Positions 62,090 through 64,000 of a DNA stretch of 64,000 bases are shown here, piece after piece (the stretch's first letter is position 1; each line of letters begins with the position of its first letter). Location of the stretch: positions 1 to 64,000 of the forward strand of contig JACRQG010000037.1 in assembly GCA_016222805.1 (NCBI GenBank), read 5' to 3'. This stretch comes from Verrucomicrobiota bacterium (GTDB lineage Bacteria; Verrucomicrobiota; Verrucomicrobiia; Opitutales; Opitutaceae). The position numbers and the translations under genes are program-made. The notes beneath the pieces are model-generated. The model searched no databases. It was not told the DNA's origin and worked only from the letters and a program-made list of their open reading frames with translations.

Positions 62090-62947
62090 TCACCGATCCG
62101 CCGCCGGGCGTTGGACGAAGAAGGCCGGGGGCGGCTTCGCGCGCTGCGCCTCGCGCCACTGCTGCGCCAGGGTCTGGCGCTCGGCCTTCGACGCGGAGGC
62201 CGGGAGGAGGAAACCCCGTCGGGAAACCTCGAAGCGGTCGTCGAGGCCGTTGGCGTTGGCGTCCTCGTAGATCGGGTTTTCGTCGGCGAGGACCAACCCG
62301 GTGACCCACGCACCTTCGCTGCCCGACCGGAGCACGAAACGGCGATCCCCTTTCTACGCCTCGATCAGCGGCAGGTGGTCGGCGAGGAGACGGGCCCCGG
62401 AATACAGATCCCAGACACCGGCCTCGGGATCCAGGCGCACGGTGAGGGTCGGCAGCGCCGCCATGTTCCGGCCATCGTACTTGCCGGTTCCGACGTGGAA
62501 GTTGAGCGACTTCCACTGCAGCGCGCCGGACGCCGAATCGTCGTACATGAGCTGCAGGCTGCCGGTCACCGGGCTCGTCACCACCCCCAGCCGCGCCCCG
62601 GCGATGTCGATGATCGTCGTCTGCGAGGCATACACCTGAAACGAGACGAACGACACGTCATGCGGGGTGCCACGCAGCGGCCTGGACCATTCCTTGCCGG
62701 CGTCAAGCGCGAGAAGGTCGACGTTGTTCTTCTTCGCCTTGCTCGCACCGACCACGCCGGTTGCGGATAGTTCATCGACGCCAAACTTGCCCGCTGCGAG
62801 CGGCGCGGGTTCGTTCGGTTTCGCATTGCTCTTCAAGCGCAACAGGCCGAGCGCCGGGGGCGTCGCATTCGACTGCGCGTGCAGTGAGGCGGCACAGGCG
62901 AGTACGACGGAAACGAGCAGGACACGGCTGGGGGAGAGAGATTTCAT
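62090..62947 (-). pseudogene. exported protein interrupted by an in-frame TAG
   Basis: One frame of ~285 codons carrying a signal peptide (MKSLSPSRVLLVSVVLACAA), a beta-rich laminin-G-like body (FVSFQVYASQTTIIDIAG, VRLDPEAGVWDLYSGARL), then L-I-E-A-TAG-K-G-D-R-R-F (stop at 62354-62356). Past the stop the same frame continues GAWVTGLVLADENPIYEDANANGLDDRFE, whose D-A-N-A-N-G-L-D-D is a calcium-binding-type repeat, to a TGA at 62090. The continuing sense and codon use imply a whole protein of about 284 residues with one nonsense change. The truncated product (197 aa) may still be exported. Family not recognised. It starts 9 nt after the gene at 62957, so is probably its operon partner. Confidence 0.7.
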
Positions 62948-62956
62948 GGCGGGCCT

Positions 62957-63916
62957 TCAGGGCTGACGCGGCATTTCTTCGTCCTTGAGGCCGCTCAACA
63001 GATTGCGCTTCGTATCCCATTCGAGATTTCGATCCATGGCGGCTGGATTCAGATAATAGGTCAGCCGCACCAAACAGGTGGCCGAGTTGGACGGACCGAG
63101 AATCAGGCCACCGCTGATTTTTCCGTAGTGCGCGCTGACGACTTGACCATCACGTTCGACGGTGCGCACCCGGAAGAAATACGCTTGGTCTTCAGTGGCG
63201 GACGCTTTGGTGCCACCCTGCTGGCTTCTCGCCAATCGAGATACCAACACCGGCTCATAGCCCTGCTCCGGCGCCTCCCGCGGCCAACGGAAATGCGACA
63301 GCCGCCATTCCTCGGGTAACCTTACTTCCTGAATCCCATCGCTGATCCGCGAAAATCTCACGTTAAGGCGAACGTCGAAATCGTCGCGAGTGGCGTATCG
63401 ACGGTCCAATGTAAAAACGAAGTCAGAAAAAACTCCCAATCCGTGCGGTGCGACCCAATCGCCTTTCTCCAAATCGTAGCCACAGGGCTGTCCCGCCACA
63501 GGAATCTCAATTGTGACCCGTTTTGCAAACAAGGGAATTGGTCTCCCGACAGGACGCATGATAGCCTTGCCTTCCACGGTCTGCGACCGACCATGAACTA
63601 TTTCTTCCAGCGGCGGAATCGCTAGCCCACTCCAATAGTAGCCTGCCTTCTCCACAGACGCGCCAAAGCTGCCTCCAGTGTGGCCTTCACCGGTAAAGGC
63701 CCCGCTGCTTGATGTATTGCCTTCAACACGCACAATGGCGTTGGCATCACGGGACTTACCAAACACGAAGCGAACCAGCGCGCCGGAAACAGGATGCCCT
63801 GCTTCATCGGCGACATGCACGTTCACGCGAACCTTCGGCAGCTCAAACTGCTTCCTCACAGCGACGGCAGCGACTCCCAAGAGTGCACCCAAGCATATGA
63901 TGAACTTTGTTTTCAT
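62957..63916 (-). CDS. exported hypothetical protein, lower GC than its surroundings
   Basis: 319 aa. N-terminal signal or anchor (MKTKFIICLGALLGVAAVAV) and a beta-sandwich start (VRVNVHVADEAGHPVSGALVRFVFG) typical of carboxypeptidase-regulatory/Ig-like linkers (D-E-x-G-x-P-V-x-G-A). The rest is beta-rich and not recognised; near the end Y-Y-L-N-P-A-A-M-D-R-N-L-E-W. By hand count one 60-nt row of this gene (63361-63420) has 31 G+C against 44 in row 60001-60060, so its composition is clearly lower and suggests separate origin. ATG at 63916 is preferred over a GTG 6 nt upstream. The final 84 nt of the window carry no feature. Confidence 0.55.
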   Translation of the reverse strand: MKTKFIICLGALLGVAAVAVRKQFELPKVRVNVHVADEAGHPVSGALVRFVFGKSRDANAIVRVEGNTSSSGAFTGEGHTGGSFGASVEKAGYYWSGLAIPPLEEIVHGRSQTVEGKAIMRPVGRPIPLFAKRVTIEIPVAGQPCGYDLEKGDWVAPHGLGVFSDFVFTLDRRYATRDDFDVRLNVRFSRISDGIQEVRLPEEWRLSHFRWPREAPEQGYEPVLVSRLARSQQGGTKASATEDQAYFFRVRTVERDGQVVSAHYGKISGGLILGPSNSATCLVRLTYYLNPAAMDRNLEWDTKRNLLSGLKDEEMPRQP

Positions 63917-64000
63917 AGTCACTGGTTTGACATCGCGACAATCTGGTCAAAGAGGCCAAAAGAATACCGGTAAGCTACCGCGCGAACGTCACCATGGCGC

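Noticed and set aside
35314-62356. Stop-codon reassignment (TAG as an amino acid)
   Set aside because: TAG is used as the proper end of intact genes here (amidohydrolase at 248, sulfatase at 24600), so general recoding is unlikely.
1-64000. tRNA, rRNA, CRISPR arrays, insertion sequences or prophage genes
   Set aside because: No cloverleaf-like element, spaced direct repeats, transposase, integrase or phage structural gene was recognised on either strand.

Overview
The window is a GC-rich bacterial chromosome segment that looks like Verrucomicrobia, most likely Opitutaceae. This is inferred from gene content, because no rRNA or other marker gene is present. The pointers are SusC/TonB-type receptors with carboxypeptidase-regulatory N-termini, a LacI regulator, two sulfatases, sialate O-acetylesterase, Tat-exported Gfo/Idh/MocA and PQQ-propeller proteins, VPDSG/PEP-CTERM-type C-terminal sorting tails, and large PAS/GAF histidine kinases. 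I found no tRNA, rRNA, CRISPR array or insertion sequence.

Layout. 0.2-9 kb: mixed genes, namely an amidohydrolase, a TlpA-like protein without active-site cysteines, a DUF2892 membrane protein, an NAD-dependent DNA ligase with a secretion-signal-like N-terminus, an AlkZ-like winged-helix protein and an exported YtcJ-type amidohydrolase. 9.3-20.8 kb: a signalling island on the minus strand. One set has five genes (receiver, 1096-aa membrane kinase, Rcp1-like receiver, four-PAS hybrid kinase, receiver fused to a kinase-like module lacking its histidine). The other is a NarL-type kinase/regulator pair. A decayed PEP-CTERM gene lies between them. 21-28 kb: esterase plus sulfatase (plus strand), a PQQ-propeller/Gfo-Idh pair (minus strand) and a YchJ-like protein. 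28.2-29 kb: an exported nidogen-like VPDSG protein with a clear terminator.

29.3-49.2 kb is a glycan-use locus: two TonB-dependent receptors, a PKD protein with a possible M23-like fold, sialate O-acetylesterase, a GH67-like glycosidase, an FAD oxidoreductase, two BNR/sialidase-like proteins, a sodium:solute symporter and a divergent LacI regulator. A shared near-palindrome (CTTTCTCAG + GAAAG or TAAAA) lies about 90-100 nt upstream of both receptor genes, so the LacI protein probably controls them. The likely flow is receptor uptake, periplasmic de-acetylation and glycoside cleavage, then symport. Two neighbouring genes in the middle are broken or split.

49-64 kb: a mutarotase-like protein, a 7-TM protein with a Cys4 tail, a subtilase, a second VPDSG-like protein, an EamA exporter, a second sulfatase, a pair of PepSY-type membrane proteins, a frameshifted GH50-like glycosidase, a protease-dead M50-like protein fused to two cyclic-nucleotide-binding domains, a gene cut by an in-frame stop, and a lower-GC hypothetical gene.

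Two themes cross the window. First, six copies of a GC-rich inverted-repeat family (core GTAGGCGGGGCGACC) and two other inverted-repeat types sit only between genes. Second, five genes are interrupted: two by a single in-frame TAG, one by a frameshift or 4-nt stop/start overlap, one by a frameshift inside a GGGC tract, and one by multiple lesions. Since TAG is also the normal stop of intact genes here, these look like mutations or assembly errors rather than recoding.
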